The notes beneath the pieces are model-generated. The model did no database searches, was not told the origin of the DNA, and saw only the letters and a list, made by a program, of their open reading frames with translations. A stretch of DNA of 15,440 nucleotides from Baffinella frigidus (lineage: Eukaryota > Cryptophyceae > Cryptomonadales > Baffinellaceae): NCBI GenBank assembly GCA_026770585.1, contig MU647227.1:37233-52672 (forward strand), given 5' to 3'. The translations under genes were made by a program, and so were the position numbers. Numbering within the stretch: position 1 is the stretch's first letter; each line of letters opens with the position of its first letter. Below are positions 14,889 to 15,440 of the stretch, in pieces.

Positions 14889-15092
14889 CTCGCGGGCAGA
14901 CTGCAGGCTCGCAAACTCCTCCTGATAGGCATACGCCAGGTAGATGAGGCCATCGAACGGATCCGCAAACTGCGCCCGAAGCATCGCCATGGGCGTGTCG
15001 AGAGAGAGCTCCGTCCACTCAGCGCCACACACACGGAGGGTGATTGCGGCGGACGGGGAGAGGTGCAGCCGCTTCCGCACGATCCGCACCAA
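14889..15092 (-). CDS. Atg8/LC3-like ubiquitin-fold exon, C-terminal half
   Basis: This 68-codon minus-strand stretch runs from a possible acceptor (GGCGGCAG|TTG) to a possible donor (GAG|GTTCTT), phase 0 at both. It reads LVRIVRKRLHLSPSAAI, then TPMAMLRAQFADPFDG, then LIYLAYAYQEEFASLQ. This follows the Atg8/LC3 order: the basic (I/V)R(K/R)R(I/L)xL helix, the A-x-x-x-x-V strand, S/T-x-TP, and DG-x-(I/L)Y-x-x-Y-x-x-(Q/E)-E-x-F. Atg8 proteins attach to phosphatidylethanolamine on autophagosome membranes through a Gly after that Phe. Here the codon after Phe is Ala (EEFA), so the conserved Gly is missing. The usual N-terminal part (about 50 residues) is not found with certainty: ATG at 15330 opens ALIASRFEAHHLRRTTLADQ, which is loosely similar, but its phase does not fit. 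It may be a fragment, a divergent paralogue, or chance similarity. Confidence 0.5.
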
Positions 15093-15137
15093 CTGCCGCC
15101 ACCATCCACCCTTTCTCCATCAGTCTACTGCATCGTG

Positions 15138-15195
15138 CGCCATCGATCTCTCGCGCTCTCGCTTTCTCTCTCTCGCGCGCGCGCTTTCTCTCTGG
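15138..15195. repeat. CTCTCG/CGCG simple sequence
   Basis: CTCTCGCGCTCTCGCTTTCTC, TCTCTCGCGCGCGCGC and TTTCTCTCTGG lie between the Atg8-like exon and its possible upstream exon. Confidence 0.8.
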
Positions 15196-15346
15196 CACAA
15201 CCGCCGCGAGACACAGTCGAGAAACAAGCAAGGCACGCGCCGTCGAAGCGTCGCGTGGACCAGGGCCCTGGTCTGCGAGCGTGGTGCGTCTCAAGTGATG
15301 CGCCTCAAAGCGAGATGCTATCAGGGCCATCTTCTCGAGATGCGCC

Positions 15347-15371
15347 AAAACCCTAAACCCTGAACCCCAAA
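15347..15371. promoter_or_regulatory. Short telomere-like block (telo-box-like)
   Basis: AAAACCCTAAACCCTGAACC followed by CCAAAAC contains AAACCCTAAA, two and a half telomeric units. It lies 17 bases upstream of the minus-strand ATG at 15330. In land plants telo-box motifs occur in promoters of growth-related genes. Here it may equally be a telomere-seeded relic. Confidence 0.4.
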
Positions 15372-15399
15372 ACGAGAGCTGTGAGCGATGCGCGCGCAA

Positions 15400-15440
15400 G
15401 GGGGAGGGGGTGGGGATGCAGGAAAGGGGGAGGGGGAGGG
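15400..15440. repeat. G-rich tract at the window edge
   Basis: GGGGGAGGGGGTGGGG and GGGGGAGGGGGAGGG are purine runs capable of forming G-quadruplexes. No gene reaches the window's right edge with support. Confidence 0.6.

Noticed and set aside
15019-15399. Minus-strand frame of 126 codons over the Atg8-like region
   Set aside because: It is in a different frame from the Atg8-like exon and is mostly Arg/Ala/Glu from CT/GA-rich simple sequence. Only its start (from ATG 15330) is kept, as a tentative upstream exon.

Overview
The window starts with a terminal C-strand telomere (CCCTAAA repeats, bases 1-176), so it is the left end of a nuclear chromosome or scaffold followed by subtelomere. TTTAGGG-type telomeres, GC-rich coding sequence, several short spliceosomal introns (GT..CAG, pyrimidine tracts) and two TGTAA motifs about 110-130 bases after a stop codon fit a green alga best. 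TTTAGGG telomeres also occur in other algae, alveolates and plants, so the lineage is an inference. I see no rRNA, tRNA, CRISPR array, operon or prokaryotic feature.

Bases 1-3225 are bounded by telomeric DNA on both sides: terminal CCCTAAA at 1-176, and a degenerate TTTAGGG array in the opposite orientation at 2951-3225. Between them lies a plus-strand, three-exon gene fragment (gene A, 734-2090; acidic and Ser/Gly-rich, with a weak chromodomain-like motif) and non-coding DNA with hairpins. Immediately right of the internal array is a minus-strand five-exon gene (gene C, 4761 to 3207; a predicted membrane-anchored protein of unknown function). Its reading frame runs into the telomeric array and stops inside it.

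Bases 5100-10740 are a gene-poor repeat island. Two repeat units (unit 1 and unit 2, both ending in CCTAAAGGACC motifs) recur in both orientations. The island holds nested inverted repeats whose outermost arms (5922-6309 and 10355-10740) enclose about 4 kb, plus short palindromic elements that look like MITEs and a 34/20-base minisatellite. I find no transposase gene.

Bases 10746-13142 carry a plus-strand, multi-exon gene for a Ser/Pro-rich, probably disordered protein (gene B). Its candidate start lies 6 bases beyond the outer repeat arm. Bases 13394-14301 hold three more MITE-like elements from two families. The right end has a candidate plus-strand exon (14440-14807) facing a minus-strand exon (15092 to 14889) that resembles the C-terminal half of Atg8/LC3 but lacks the conserved terminal glycine.

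The genes show no common pathway. The most notable content is structural: the telomere-bounded segment, a gene end supplied by telomeric repeat, and the nested inverted-repeat island. All gene models come from reading frames and splice phase only; none is supported here by transcripts or database searches.
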